A stretch of DNA of 64,000 nt from Chiayiivirga sp. (lineage in GTDB: Bacteria > Pseudomonadota > Gammaproteobacteria > Xanthomonadales > Xanthomonadaceae), in assembly GCA_022647565.1 (NCBI GenBank), contig JALCLA010000003.1, positions 124,001 through 188,000 on the forward strand, read 5' to 3'. Each line of letters starts with the position of its first letter. The stretch's first letter is position 1. The notes under the pieces were generated by a model. That model saw nothing but the letters and a program-made list of their open reading frames with translations. It ran no database searches and had not been told where the DNA came from. The position numbers and the translations under genes were made by a program. Positions 16,044 through 26,431 of this stretch are shown one piece after another.

Positions 16044-17029
16044 CAGAAGAACTTGTGCAGGTCCATGCCTGCGTACAGCCCGGCCACCTGATCGGCATAG
16101 CCGTTGAAAGGCAACGTGGGAATGCGATTGGCGAAAAGGCGGCTTCCGCTTCCCGCGAGGCGGCGTTCGGTCTTCTGGCTCCAGCGCGGGTGATCCACGT
16201 CCGGATTGACGTTGGAATAGAACCCGTACTCGCGTCCTTGCATTTCGTTCCAGCTGGTCGGCGGCTGGCGCTCGGTGAATTCGATCCTCACGATGGACTT
16301 GATGCTCTTGAAGCCATATTTCCAGGGCACCACCAGTCGCAGCGGTGCACCGTTCTGGTTCGGCAGGTCGCGGCCGTACATGCCGGTGGCGAGCAGGCTG
16401 AGCGGGTGCATGGCCTCGTCCATGCGCAATCCTTCCACATAAGGCCAGTCCAGCACCGCGTGACGTTGTCCGGGCATTTGCTCCCGGTCCACGAGGGTAG
16501 TGAACGCCACGTACTTGGCTTGCGCCGTGGGCTTGAAGCGCCGGATCAGGTCGGCCAGCGCGAAGCCTCGCCACGGGATCACCATCGACCAGCCTTCCAC
16601 ACAGCGCAGCCGATAGACGCGTTCCTCCACCGGATGCGGCTTGAGGATGTCCTCGAGCGTGAAGCGGCCGGTCAGCTCGGCATGGCCCGCGATCTCCACC
16701 GACCAAGGCGATGGCCTCAATGACCCTGCATACCGGGCAGGGTCTGCCTTGCCGGTGCCGAACTCATAGAAGTTGTTGTAGGTGCTCGCATCCTGGAAAC
16801 GCGTCAGTTCCTCGCCTGCGGGCGAGGCAGTTGTTTCCGTGCGATCGGGGGTGGACGCCACTGCTGCCGGTTCTTCATCCCCGGCGCGCGCGCAGCCACT
16901 CAGTGCCAGCAAGGGCGAGGACAGCAGCGAAGACGCCGCCAGTCCACCCAGCAGGCGACGCCGCGCCGAGTACACCGATTCGGGGGTGATGCGGGAGCCA
17001 GGAATGGGGGGCAGGTGGAAGCGGGACAT
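16043..17029 (-). CDS. msrP: MsrP, periplasmic methionine sulfoxide reductase molybdoenzyme
   Basis: A 328-residue sulfite-oxidase-fold molybdopterin protein. The N-terminus carries a twin-arginine signal (ARRRLLGG, residues about 22-29), and Cys143 in LRCVEGWSM is the expected molybdenum ligand. The family repairs oxidised methionines in periplasmic proteins using electrons from MsrQ. The linker after the signal (residues about 48-75) is longer and more Ala/Thr/Glu-rich than I expect. The Mo-cofactor genes mobA-moeA-moeB in the same window fit its need for cofactor. Confidence 0.95.
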   Translation of the reverse strand: MSRFHLPPIPGSRITPESVYSARRRLLGGLAASSLLSSPLLALSGCARAGDEEPAAVASTPDRTETTASPAGEELTRFQDASTYNNFYEFGTGKADPARYAGSLRPSPWSVEIAGHAELTGRFTLEDILKPHPVEERVYRLRCVEGWSMVIPWRGFALADLIRRFKPTAQAKYVAFTTLVDREQMPGQRHAVLDWPYVEGLRMDEAMHPLSLLATGMYGRDLPNQNGAPLRLVVPWKYGFKSIKSIVRIEFTERQPPTSWNEMQGREYGFYSNVNPDVDHPRWSQKTERRLAGSGSRLFANRIPTLPFNGYADQVAGLYAGMDLHKFF

Positions 17030-17085
17030 GGCCAGACCTCGTGGCAGGGTTGTTTGAAGAGACCGCGATCAGGCGAAAGGATTCG

Positions 17086-17117
17086 TTGCTTTTCGCATGC
17101 CGACCCATGGCTATACT
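17086..17117 (+). promoter_or_regulatory. Predicted promoter of the PAS-GGDEF-EAL gene
   Basis: A strong -10 (TATACT, 17112-17117) lies 38 bp before the GGGGGAG-ATG start at 17155. Possible -35 elements are TTTTCG (17090-17095, 16-bp spacer) or TTGCTT (17086-17091, 20-bp spacer). The msrP start lies on the other strand just upstream, so the short intergenic region is shared. Confidence 0.45.
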
Positions 17118-17154
17118 GCGACCGAGGCCAGGTGGGCTGGCCTCGAGGGGGAGC

Positions 17155-20100
17155 ATGCAACTCGCGGGCGCCTTCCGCCACTCCAGCAGCATCGTCGCGA
17201 TCCTCAGTGTCGACGACGGTACCTTCGTGGATGTGAACCCGATGTTTGAACGGGTTCTGGGGTGGAGCGCGGGCGAGATTCGCGGACGCCGACCGCTGGA
17301 ACTCCAGTTCTGGCCCGACCCCGACGTGCGCAGCGTGATCTGGGGCCATTTGCGCAGCGGCGCCGGGATCGTCGATCTTTCCGTGCGGTGTCGCGCCCGC
17401 GACGGAACCATCCTGCGCGGTCGACTCGACAGCGAACTGATCGACCTCGACGGGCGCGTCGTCGTGTTCAACCTGTTGCGCGAGGTGCACCCCGATACCG
17501 AGGGGCCCCGGTCCGCGCGAATCGAATCCGAGAGCTACCGGACGCTGGTGGAAGCGGCGGCCGAGGGCCTCTACCGCAGCCTGCCGAATGGTCGCTTCAC
17601 CGAGGTGAATCCGGCCATGGCCCGACTCTTCGGCTACGGCTCTCCGCAGGAAATGCTGCAGAACGAGGAAAGCCGGGTCACGGATGTCTACGTCGATCCG
17701 ACCCAACGCATGCGGGTTCACGCCGAAGCGAATCGCGCGGGAACCGTGCAGCAGGTGCAGAGCGAGATGCGTCGGCGCGACGGGAGCCGGCTGTGGATCA
17801 GCGAGAACGTGCGGGCAGTACGCGGGGCCGATGACGTGCTCTTGTTCTATGAGGGCACGGTGGTCGACATCACCGAGCAGGTGCTGGCCGAGCAGGCGCT
17901 GCAGCAGTCCGAGACCCTGTACCAGGTGCTGGTCGACAATTGTCGTGACGGCGTGTTCCTGATCCAGCGCGGCAAGGTGGTCTTTGCCAACCGCGCCATG
18001 GCGGCGATGCTGGGCTACCCGGACGCCGAACTCATCGGCATCGCCTACATGGAGCTGGTGGCCCCGCACGATCGCGAGGCCCAGATGCGGCGCCGCAGCG
18101 CGCGCGAAGCAGGTTCGAACGCGGTGCAGCAGTACGACCTGCACATGGTTCGCAAGGACGGCAGCGTCAGCTCTTGTGCCAGGTGCGCGCGGATGCCGTT
18201 CAGTATCGCGGCGACATCGCGTCCACGGGCCTGGTACGGGACATTACCGAAGAGCGGCGTCAGCAGGCCGCGTTGAAGGAGGCCGAGCAGCGCTACCGCG
18301 AACTGTTCGAGCAGTCCCCGGCCGGGCTGTTCCGGACCAGCATGAAGGGCGCGATCCTGGAAGTGAATCCGCAGCTGGCGCAGATGCTGGGTTACGACAG
18401 CCCGGACGAACTCAAGCAGCGCGCTCGATGCTGGATCTCTATGCCGATCCGGCCGAGCGCGACGGCATCCTGCGGCGACTGGCTTCCGGCGACGGTCTCG
18501 ACAACTACGAGACCCAGGTGGTCGGGCGCGACGGCCAGCGCCTGTGGGTTTCGGGCAGCGTCCGCGTGATGCGGCCGGAAGATGGCAGTGAACCCCTGTT
18601 CTCCGGTTCGGTACTCGACATCAACGCGCGCAGGCGCGCGGAAGAAGAGCTGCTGCGATCCGAGCTCAAGTATCGGACCCTGGTCGAGCACAGCCAGGTC
18701 GGCGTGTTCATCTCGCGTGGCGAGCGCTACGTCTATGTCAACCGCCGGCTGGCCGAGATGCTGGGCTATGGTGAAGAGGAGTTGTTGCAGATCAAGTTGC
18801 ATCACCTGGTGGCACCGGAGTACCTGCCGGCGGCGCGCGAGCGCCTGCAGCGCATCGCCGCGGGCCTGGTAGCTCCGATGGATTTCGAGAACTGCTACCT
18901 GTGCAAGGACGGCAGCCGCATCCATGTCACGGTCAGCATCGGCGAGATCGTGCTCGATGGCGAGACCCACCTGACCGGCACGGTGCGCGACATCACCAAG
19001 CAGCGCGAGGCCGAGCAACGACTACGATTCCATGCCACGCACGATTCACTGACGGGCTTGCCGAACCGCGCCCTGTTCCAGCGCCGGCTCGATGAAGCCA
19101 TCGTCCAGGCGCGGAGCGAGGAGCGGCTCGACTACGCGGTACTCTTCCTCGATCTCGACGGCTTCAAGCTGGTCAACGACAGCCTCGGACATGCGGCGGG
19201 CGATCGCCTGCTGGTGGTGGTCGGCGAGTTGCTGACCCGAACCCTGAGTGAGGACGCCTTGGTGGCGCGCTACGGCGGGGATGAGTTCACCATCCTGCCG
19301 CACGGTCCCTGCGACCGGGTGCGTGCCGAAAGCCTCGCCTCACGCATCCTCGGCCTGTTCGACGCACCATTCGATCTGGATGGTCATCAGGCCTTTTCCG
19401 GTGCCAGCCTCGGCATCGTCCTGGGCCACCCCGACTACCGCAAGCATGACCAGGTACTGCGCGACGCCGACACCGCGATGTACCGCGCCAAGGCCGGGGG
19501 CAAGTCCGGCTACGTCTTCTTCGACGAGGCCATGCATGCTGCCGCGCGCCAACGCTTCCACCTCGAGACCGACTTCCGTCTTGCCTTCGAGCGCGATGAA
19601 TTCCGGGTTCACTACCAGCCGGTGGTGTCGCTGCAGAACGGCAGCTTGCTGGGGTTCGAAGCTCTGGTGCGCTGGTTGCATCCCACGCGCGGCCTGATCG
19701 GTCCGGGCGAGTTCCTGCACGTGGCGGAGGAGAGCGGCCTGATTGCGGTGCTCGACTGGTGGGTGATGCAGCGTGCTTGCGCCGATCTGGCCGCGTGGCA
19801 ACGCCGGTATCCGAGGCGCCGAGCCTTGGGCGTCAGTGTGAATGTCGACGAGCGTCAGGTCAGCTCGCCCGACGTCGAGGCGCGCCTGCGCTCCGTGTTG
19901 CAAGTCCTCCGGCATCGCAGCGGCTGACTTGACGCTGGAGATCACTGAAACCGTGTTCCGCAGCGGGCGCGGCCCGGCCAATGCCACGCTGGAACGTCTC
20001 AAGGCTGTCGGAGTGCGTCTGGCTGTGGACGACTTCGGCACCGGCTATTCCTCGCTCGACTCGTTTTCCTCGGCGCCGTTCGATACGCTCAAGATCGACC

Positions 20101-20355
20101 AGAGCTTCATACGCGATGTCGAGATCAACCCACGCCACCGGGCGCTGGTGCGCACCATCGCCAGCCTGGCCGAAGACCTCGGACTCGAGCTCACGGCGGA
20201 AGGCGTCGAGACCGCGGGACAGGCGCGCGTGCTGCTTGCGATGGGTTGCCAGACAGGCCCAGGGCTTTCTGTATTCGCCGGCGATGCCGCCGGAGCAGGT
20301 TGAAGACCTGCTGGCGGGCGGCTACCTGCTGCCGCGCGCGGCCGCTTTCGCCTGA
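17155..20355 (+). pseudogene. Multi-PAS GGDEF-EAL cyclic-di-GMP protein, four frameshifts
   Basis: Read through four frame changes, this encodes about 1,065 residues: a run of PAS domains (for example DGTFVDVNPMFERVLGW, GRFTEVNPAMARLFGYG, GKVVFANRAMAAMLGY, AILEVNPQLAQMLGYD, RYVYVNRRLAEMLGYG), then GGDEF and EAL domains. The GGDEF domain has HDSLTGLPNRALF and RYGGDEF; the EAL domain has GFEALVRW, TLEITE, DDFGTGYSSL and EGVET. So both synthesis and hydrolysis of c-di-GMP are conceivable. Frame changes occur near 18165 and 18418 (one base lost each), and near 19907 and 20252 (one base gained each). Domain sequence stays good on both sides of each, so error or very recent decay is likely. No N-terminal membrane segment is seen. 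Confidence 0.8.
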
Positions 20356-20538
20356 GCGTCGGGCAAGGCGCGGGCTCGGTCCGAGTGCTCCGGGCTTCGT
20401 TTCACATGCAACCGGGCGGAGGTTAGGGCGAAGGCTCTAGCGCAACCGGTTCGAATCGCCACCAGCCCCGCGCACGCAGTTTCATGCTGCACCGCGGCAT
20501 GATAGTGTCGAATTCGCAAGTTGCCTGGAGTCTCCCCG

Positions 20539-21624
20539 ATGTCGCGTGCGTACAATTTCAGCGCCGGCCCTGCCGCGCTGCCGGAAGCGGTGTTGCGTCA
20601 AGCCCAGCAGGAGCTGCTGGAGTGGGGCGGAGAACGCGCCTCTGTGATGGAAATCAGCCATCGCGGCAAGAATTTCGAAGCGATGGCGGCCCAGGCCGAG
20701 CGCGACCTGCGCGATCTCCTCGCCGTGCCCGACAACTACAAGGTGCTGTTCCTTCAGGGTGGCGCAACGCAGCATTTCGCCCAGATCCCGATGAACCTGG
20801 CACGGCCGGACCAGCCCGCCGATTACGTCGTCACCGGGGCCTGGGGCCAAAAGGCGGTAAGCGAGGCCAAGCCCTACTGCAAGGTCAACGTGGCCGCGAC
20901 CTCCGAGGCCGGCAATTTCACTACCCTCCCGCCACGCAGCGAATGGAAGCTCTCGCCTGACGCGGCCTACGTGCATGTCACTCCGAACGAAACCATCCAC
21001 GGAGTCGAGTTCCACGACACGCCCGAGGTTGGCTCGGTGCCGCTGGTGGCAGACCTCTCGTCCACTATCCTGTCGCGCCCCATCGACGTTTCGAAGTACG
21101 GCCTGATCTACGCCGGTGCACAGAAGAACATCGGGCCTTCGGGCCTGGTGGTACTGATCGTGCGCGAGGACCTGCTTGCGCGGGCGCCCGGCAACATGGC
21201 GAAGATCTTCACCTATGCCGCGCACGCCAAGGAAGGATCGCTGCTCAATACGCCTCCGACCTTCGCCTGGTATCTGGCGGGCCTCGTGTTCAAGTGGATG
21301 AAGGCCGAAGGCGGGATGCCTGCGATCGCCGAGCGCAACCGGCGCAAGGCCGAACTGCTGTACGGCGCGATCGATGGTTCTGGCGGGTACTACACCAATC
21401 CCGTGGAGAAGTCCGCGCGCAGCTGGATGAATGTCCCCTTCACCTTGCCCGATGCCGCCCTCGACGACGTGTTTCTGGGCGAATCCAAGGCCGCCGGTCT
21501 GCTGTCGCTCAAGGGCCATCGATCGGTCGGTGGCATGCGCGCCTCGATCTACAACGCGATGCCGTTGGAAGGCGTGCAGGCGCTCGTGGATTTCATGCGC
21601 GAATTTGCTTCCCGGCACGGTTGA
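20539..21624 (+). CDS. serC: Phosphoserine aminotransferase
   Basis: A 361-residue PLP enzyme that converts 3-phosphohydroxypyruvate and glutamate to phosphoserine; it also serves pyridoxal phosphate synthesis. It starts with the family signature [11 protein letters not shown], has [17 protein letters not shown] and the PLP-lysine region [12 protein letters not shown], and ends with the usual [14 protein letters not shown]. It is the first gene of the run serC-serA-pheA-hisC-aroA. The 180 bp upstream hold no gene. Confidence 0.97.
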   Translation: MSRAYNFSAGPAALPEAVLRQAQQELLEWGGERASVMEISHRGKNFEAMAAQAERDLRDLLAVPDNYKVLFLQGGATQHFAQIPMNLARPDQPADYVVTGAWGQKAVSEAKPYCKVNVAATSEAGNFTTLPPRSEWKLSPDAAYVHVTPNETIHGVEFHDTPEVGSVPLVADLSSTILSRPIDVSKYGLIYAGAQKNIGPSGLVVLIVREDLLARAPGNMAKIFTYAAHAKEGSLLNTPPTFAWYLAGLVFKWMKAEGGMPAIAERNRRKAELLYGAIDGSGGYYTNPVEKSARSWMNVPFTLPDAALDDVFLGESKAAGLLSLKGHRSVGGMRASIYNAMPLEGVQALVDFMREFASRHG

Positions 21625-21655
21625 ACCCATCCCGAATCACTCTGACGACCTCGCC

Positions 21656-22816
21656 ATGTTCAAGATCCAGACCCTCAACAACATTTCCCGCAGCGGCACC
21701 GATCGCCTGCCGAAAGACCGCTACCAGATCGCCAACGAAGTGTCGGAGCCGGATGCGATCCTGTTGCGTTCGGCCGACATGCACAAGCTGCAGACGCCGG
21801 CCAGCGTGAAAGCGGTGGCTCGCGCCGGCGCCGGCACCAACAACATTCCCGTCGCACAGTTCAGCCAGCGCGGCGTGCCGGTCTTCAATGCCCCGGGCGC
21901 AAACGCGAACGCGGTGAAGGAGTTGGTGCTGGCCGGCATGCTGCTGGCGGCGCGCAACGTGGGCGATGCCCTTGGCTTCGTCGGCGGTCTCGCCGGCCAT
22001 GCCGATCCGCACCACGCCATCGAACACGAGAAGAAGCGCTTCGTCGGCATCGAGCTTGCTGGCCGCACCTTGGGCGTGGTTGGCCTCGGTGCGATCGGTG
22101 TGAAGGTGGCCAATGCCGCGCGGGCACTCGGGATGAACGTCTATGGCTTCGATCCGCACATGACCGTGGATGGGGCCTGGCAGTTGTCGTCCGACGTGGT
22201 GAAGGCCGGCAGCCTGAACGAGCTTTACGCGGCCTCGGACTTCGTTACCTTCCACGTGCCGCTCAACGATGCCACGCGCGGCAGCTTCAGCCTCGCGTCG
22301 CTGAACGTGGCGCGCAAGGGCGTGGTGTTGCTCAACTTCGCGCGCGAGGGCATCGTCGACCCGGCGGCGCTGCGGCAAGGGCTGGAAGATGGTCGCATCG
22401 GGCGCTACGTCACCGACTTTCCCCAGCCCGAACTGCTCGGCAATGCGCGCGTGATCGGCTTGCCGCATCTGGGCGCGTCCACGCTCGAGGCCGAGGAGAA
22501 CTGCGCGGTGATGGTGGCCGACCAGCTGCGCGACTTCCTCGAGCATGGCAACGTGCAGAACTCGGTGAACTTCCCGAATACGCGCATGGCACGCGAAGGC
22601 CGGGCGCGCCTGTGCATCGCCAACCAGAACCGGCCGAACATGATCGGCCAGCTCACCCATGCCCTGGGCGAGGCCGGGATCAACATCGCGCAGATGCATA
22701 ATGCGTCGCGCGGTGAACTGGCCTATACCCTGGTCGATACCGACAGCGAGGTGGACGCCACGGTGCTGGGCCAGATCGCGGCGATCGAGGGCATCCTTTC
22801 CGTACGGATGGTGTGA
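21656..22816 (+). CDS. serA: D-3-phosphoglycerate dehydrogenase, short form with ACT domain
   Basis: A 386-residue NAD-dependent dehydrogenase, the first step of serine synthesis. Visible: the NAD motif GVVGLGAIGVKVA, the AGAGTNNIPV substrate loop, LLNFAREGIVD and the catalytic histidine in LPHLGAST. A C-terminal ACT domain follows (IGQLTHALGEAGINIAQMHNAS). The allosteric substrate-binding insert of long-form SerA is absent. Its stop overlaps the pheA start (TGATG), so the two are translationally coupled. Confidence 0.95.
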   Translation: MFKIQTLNNISRSGTDRLPKDRYQIANEVSEPDAILLRSADMHKLQTPASVKAVARAGAGTNNIPVAQFSQRGVPVFNAPGANANAVKELVLAGMLLAARNVGDALGFVGGLAGHADPHHAIEHEKKRFVGIELAGRTLGVVGLGAIGVKVANAARALGMNVYGFDPHMTVDGAWQLSSDVVKAGSLNELYAASDFVTFHVPLNDATRGSFSLASLNVARKGVVLLNFAREGIVDPAALRQGLEDGRIGRYVTDFPQPELLGNARVIGLPHLGASTLEAEENCAVMVADQLRDFLEHGNVQNSVNFPNTRMAREGRARLCIANQNRPNMIGQLTHALGEAGINIAQMHNASRGELAYTLVDTDSEVDATVLGQIAAIEGILSVRMV

Positions 22817-23956
22817 TGGCAACGCGCAAACCGGCCAAACCGCCGAGCAAGAAGCAGCCCGATCCGTCCGAGGGCTCTGCAACCCGACCCGACCTGGGCG
22901 AGGTGCGGCGCGCATCGATGGCATCGATCGCAGCATCCAGGCCCTGATCGCCGAGCGCGCGCAGTGGGCGCAGCAGGTGGGCAAGGCCAAGGGCCGCTCA
23001 AGGCTGCGATCGACTACTACCGCCCCGAGCGCGAGGCTCAGGTGCTGCGCATGGTGGTGGACCGGAACACGGGCCGCTCACCGACGAGGTGCTGGTGCGG
23101 GTGTTCCGCGAGGTGATGTCGGCCTGCCTCGCGCAGCAGGAGCCGCTCAAGGTCGGGTACCTGGGGCCGGAAGGCACGTTCGCAGCAGGCAGCGCAGAAG
23201 CATTTCGGCCATTCGGCCCATGGCATGCCGCTGGCCAGCATCGAGGAAGTGTTCGAGGAAGTCGAAGCGGGCAATGCCGACTTCGGCGTGGTGCCGGTGG
23301 AGAACTCGGGGCAGGGCACGATCCAGTCCACGCTCGACATGTTCCTGACCTCGGGCCTGAAGATCTGCGGCGAAGTGGAGCTGCGGGTGCATCAGCACCT
23401 GCTGTCACGCAGCGGCCGGATCGAGGATGTCGAACGCATCTATTCGCATCCGCAGTCGTTCGCGCAGACCAAGGCCTGGCTGCGCCAGCACCTGCCGCAC
23501 GCGGAGAAGATCCCGGTATCGAGCAATGCCGAAGCCGCGCGCCGCGCACGCAACGCCGACGATGCCGCGGCCATCGGTGGTTCCTCGACGGGGAGCGTCT
23601 ACGGCCTGAAGGTCATTGCCGGCCCGATCGAGGATCATGCCGACAACACCACGCGCTTCCTGGTGCTGGGGCGGGAGCTGTTTCCGCCCTCGGGCCACGA
23701 CCGCACCTCGCTGCTGATCTTCATCAAGGACGAGCCGGGGGCGCTCTACAACGTGCTCAGCCCGTTTGCGCGCAACGGCCTGTCGATGAACCGGATCGAA
23801 TCGCGCCCGAGCCACAACCGGATCTGGGAGTACGCGTTCTTCGTCGATATCGGCGGACACGTGCACGATGAAGCGATGAAGGCGGCCCTGGCGGAACTGC
23901 GCGAGTACGCCCAGGACGTGAAGGTGCTGGGCTCGTATCCGGTTGCGGTGTTGTGA
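22816..23956 (+). pseudogene. pheA: Bifunctional chorismate mutase/prephenate dehydratase, four apparent frameshifts
   Basis: Read through frame changes near 22905, 22995, 23073 and 23167, the region encodes about 380 residues: an N-terminal chorismate mutase helix bundle (RIDGIDRSIQALIAERAQWA, then DYYRPEREAQVLR), a prephenate dehydratase domain (VGYLGPEGTF, FGVVPVENS, PVSSNAEAARRA) and an ACT domain (LIFIKDEPGALYNVLSPF, NRIESRPS). It makes phenylpyruvate for phenylalanine. From 23225 the frame is clean. Two of the breaks share the sequence GGGCCGCTCA, where GGGCCCGCTCA would restore the expected Gly-Pro-Leu and Pro-Leu-Thr. Because the gene is usually needed for phenylalanine synthesis, base-calling error is more likely than true loss. 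Confidence 0.85.
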
Positions 23957-23966
23957 GGCGAATGCG

Positions 23967-25091
23967 GTGAGCGCGGCTGGGAACCGCTTCGAGGCGCTGG
24001 CGCAGCCAGGCGTGCAACGGCTGAAGGCCTACGACCCGGGCCATGATCTGGTGGCGTTCCGTCGTCGTGTCGGACCCACCCTCGTGGAGCTGGGTTCGAA
24101 CGAGAATGCCCACGGGCCGAGCCCTTCCGTTCGTGCCGCGATCCTGGACCAGCTCGCGGGACTGTTCCGCTATCCCGACCCGCTCGGTGGCGATCTGAAG
24201 CGCGCACTGGTGGACAGGCATGGCGTCGAGGCGAGCCAGATCCTGCTCGGCAACGGCTCGCATGAGCTGCTGATGCAGTTCGGTCAGGTGTTTTCGGGGC
24301 CGGGCACGGACGTGGTGGTGTCGCGTTACAGCTTCGCGGTCTATGCACTCGCCGCGCAATGCGCGGGTGCCAACCTGCGCTGGGCCGAAGCCTTGCCGCG
24401 CGATCACGCGATGCCGCGCGGACATGATCCCGGGGCGCTGCTGGCAGCGGTGACGCCGGTCACGCGCCTGATGTTCTTCGCGAATCCCAACAATCCCACG
24501 GGCACGTGGTTCGGTCGCGAGGCCTTGCTGCACTTGCTCGAAGCCTTGCCCGAATCCGTATTGGTGGTGGTGGACGAGGCCTACATCGAATTTGCGGATG
24601 CGCCGGGGCTGCGTTCCGCCCTGGACCTGTGCACGCGGTTTCCCAATCTGATCGTGACCCGCACCTTCTCCAAGGCCTATGGTCTGGCGGGCGTGCGGGT
24701 CGGTTATGCCGTGGCGCATCCGGACGTCATCGCCCTGATGGAGCGGGTGCGGGAATCCTTCAACGTCAGTTCCCTCGGACTCGCGGCGGCACTGGCCGCA
24801 TTGGGCGATGAGGCACACCTGGCATGGGTGCGCGAACGCAATGCCGAAGAGCGCGCCTGGCTGCAAGCGGAACTGGGACGGCGCGGTCGGTTCGTACATC
24901 CTTCCCAGACCAACTTCCTGTTGGTCGAGTTCGGGCCACGCACGGCGGAGATCGAGGCTGCGTTGACGGGCCGCGGCGTAGTGCTGCGTCCCATGGGCGG
25001 CTACGGCCTGGGTGACTGCCTGCGCATCACGGTGGGAACGCGCAGCGAGAACCAGCGCCTGCTGCAGGTGCTGGACGAGATCGGCACATGA
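23967..25091 (+). CDS. hisC: Histidinol-phosphate/aromatic aminotransferase
   Basis: A 374-residue class I/II aminotransferase. It has LGSNENAHGPSP, the FFANPNNPTGTW motif, VDEAYIEFA and the PLP-lysine segment TRTFSKAYGLAGVRVGY. The GTG start at 23967 is preceded by GAGG at a good distance. Between pheA and aroA, its likely job includes transamination of phenylpyruvate or imidazole acetol phosphate; paralogues of this family do either, so the exact substrate is uncertain. Its last codons overlap aroA by 4 bp. Confidence 0.9.
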   Translation: MSAAGNRFEALAQPGVQRLKAYDPGHDLVAFRRRVGPTLVELGSNENAHGPSPSVRAAILDQLAGLFRYPDPLGGDLKRALVDRHGVEASQILLGNGSHELLMQFGQVFSGPGTDVVVSRYSFAVYALAAQCAGANLRWAEALPRDHAMPRGHDPGALLAAVTPVTRLMFFANPNNPTGTWFGREALLHLLEALPESVLVVVDEAYIEFADAPGLRSALDLCTRFPNLIVTRTFSKAYGLAGVRVGYAVAHPDVIALMERVRESFNVSSLGLAAALAALGDEAHLAWVRERNAEERAWLQAELGRRGRFVHPSQTNFLLVEFGPRTAEIEAALTGRGVVLRPMGGYGLGDCLRITVGTRSENQRLLQVLDEIGT

Positions 25092-26407
25092 GCGGTCCTG
25101 TGTCGCTCGATTGGATTGCTCAGCCGGGCTCGCCCCTGCATGGCGAATGCCGCGTACCCGGCGACAAGTCGGTCTCGCATCGGGCCGTGATGCTCGGTGC
25201 CCTGGCGGACGGGGAAACCCGGGTAGAAGGCTTTCTGGAAGGCGAGGACACGCGTGCAACCGCCGCTGCCTTTGCCGCCATGGGCGTCAGGATCGAGGCG
25301 CCGTCGGACGGCGTGCGGGTGGTTCATGGAGTGGGCCTGCACGGCCTGCGCGCACCGACACACCCGATCGATTGCGGCAATGCCGGTACGGGTATGCGAC
25401 TTCTGGCCGGCGTTCTGGCCGGCCAGCGCTTCGACTCGGTGCTGATCGGAGACGAATCATTGTCGCGAAGGCCGATGCGACGAGTCATCGAGCCCCTGAG
25501 CCGCATGGGCGCGCGTGTCGAGGCCGGCGAGGGCGGCATTCCGCCGCTGAGAATCTACGGCAACAATGCATTGCAAGGCATTGATTATGAATTACCGGTT
25601 GCCAGTGCGCAGGTGAAGTCTGCGCTGTTGCTGGCGGGCCTGTATGCACAGGGGGAAACCATGGTGCGTGAGCCGCACCCGACCCGCGATTACACCGAGC
25701 GCATGCTCACGGCGCTTGGCTGGCAGGTCGATTTCGAGCCCGGCTTTGCACGACTGCGCGGCGGAATGGCCCTGACGGGCACCCGCATCGTGGTGCCGGC
25801 CGATTTCTCTTCGGCGGCGTTCTTCCTGGTTGCGGCGAGCGTGGTGCCCGGCTCGAACCTGATCCTGCGCGGGGTAGGGATCAACCCGCGCCGCACTGGC
25901 CTGCTGCAAGCCTTGGACCTGATGGGGGCAGACATCGCAATTCTGGATGCGCGCTTCGAGGGTGGGGAGCCAGTCGCGGATCTGCATGTCCGCTACGCGG
26001 CCTTGAAGGGTATCGAGGTGCCGGAAGTGCTGGTGCCGGACATGATCGACGAGTTTCCGGCCTTGTTCGTGGCCGCAGCCGCGGCCAGTGGCCAAACGCG
26101 CGTCACCGGCGCAGCCGAGCTGCGAGTCAAGGAGTCCGATCGCATCGCGGTCATGGCTGCCGGCCTGCGCGGCCTCGGTATCCGGGTCGACGAGGCACCC
26201 GATGGCGCCACCATTCACGGCGGGGCCTTGCATGGCGGCAGCGTGGACAGCCGCGGCGATCATCGTATCGCGATGAGTTTCGCGGTAGCGGCCCAGCTCG
26301 CGTCGGCGCCAGTGCGCATATTGGATTGCGCCAATGTGGCGACCTCGTTCCCCGGATTCGTGGAGCTGGCTTCGGGGTGCGGCCTGGGACTGCGGGCGGC
26401 GTCCTGA
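25088..26407 (+). CDS. aroA: 5-enolpyruvylshikimate-3-phosphate synthase
   Basis: A 439-residue EPSP synthase, the sixth step of the shikimate pathway. Motifs: GDKSVSHRAVMLGALADG at the N-terminus, the NAGTGMRLLAG loop, the SAQVKSALLLAGLYA region and DEFPALFVAAA, plus RVKESDRI near the C-terminus. The NAGTGMRLLAG form is typical of class II-like enzymes rather than the NAGTAMRPL form of enteric bacteria. The start overlaps the hisC end. cmk, the usual neighbour, follows after the opposite-strand VWA-PAN gene. Confidence 0.97.
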   Translation: MSGPVSLDWIAQPGSPLHGECRVPGDKSVSHRAVMLGALADGETRVEGFLEGEDTRATAAAFAAMGVRIEAPSDGVRVVHGVGLHGLRAPTHPIDCGNAGTGMRLLAGVLAGQRFDSVLIGDESLSRRPMRRVIEPLSRMGARVEAGEGGIPPLRIYGNNALQGIDYELPVASAQVKSALLLAGLYAQGETMVREPHPTRDYTERMLTALGWQVDFEPGFARLRGGMALTGTRIVVPADFSSAAFFLVAASVVPGSNLILRGVGINPRRTGLLQALDLMGADIAILDARFEGGEPVADLHVRYAALKGIEVPEVLVPDMIDEFPALFVAAAAASGQTRVTGAAELRVKESDRIAVMAAGLRGLGIRVDEAPDGATIHGGALHGGSVDSRGDHRIAMSFAVAAQLASAPVRILDCANVATSFPGFVELASGCGLGLRAAS

Positions 26408-26431
26408 GGCATCCGCCCGCCTCCTCGGCCC

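Noticed and set aside
17984-20355. Programmed ribosomal frameshifting as the cause of frame changes in the GGDEF-EAL gene
   Set aside because: Four shifts in both directions without slippery heptamers or common context do not fit a programmed mechanism; error or decay is simpler.
20430-20480. A GGTTCGAATCGCCACCA string resembling a tRNA T-arm and 3' end upstream of serC
   Set aside because: Flanking bases do not pair into a five-base T stem and no acceptor, D or anticodon arm can be folded upstream. It might be a chance match or a short attachment-site-like fragment, but no integrase is present.
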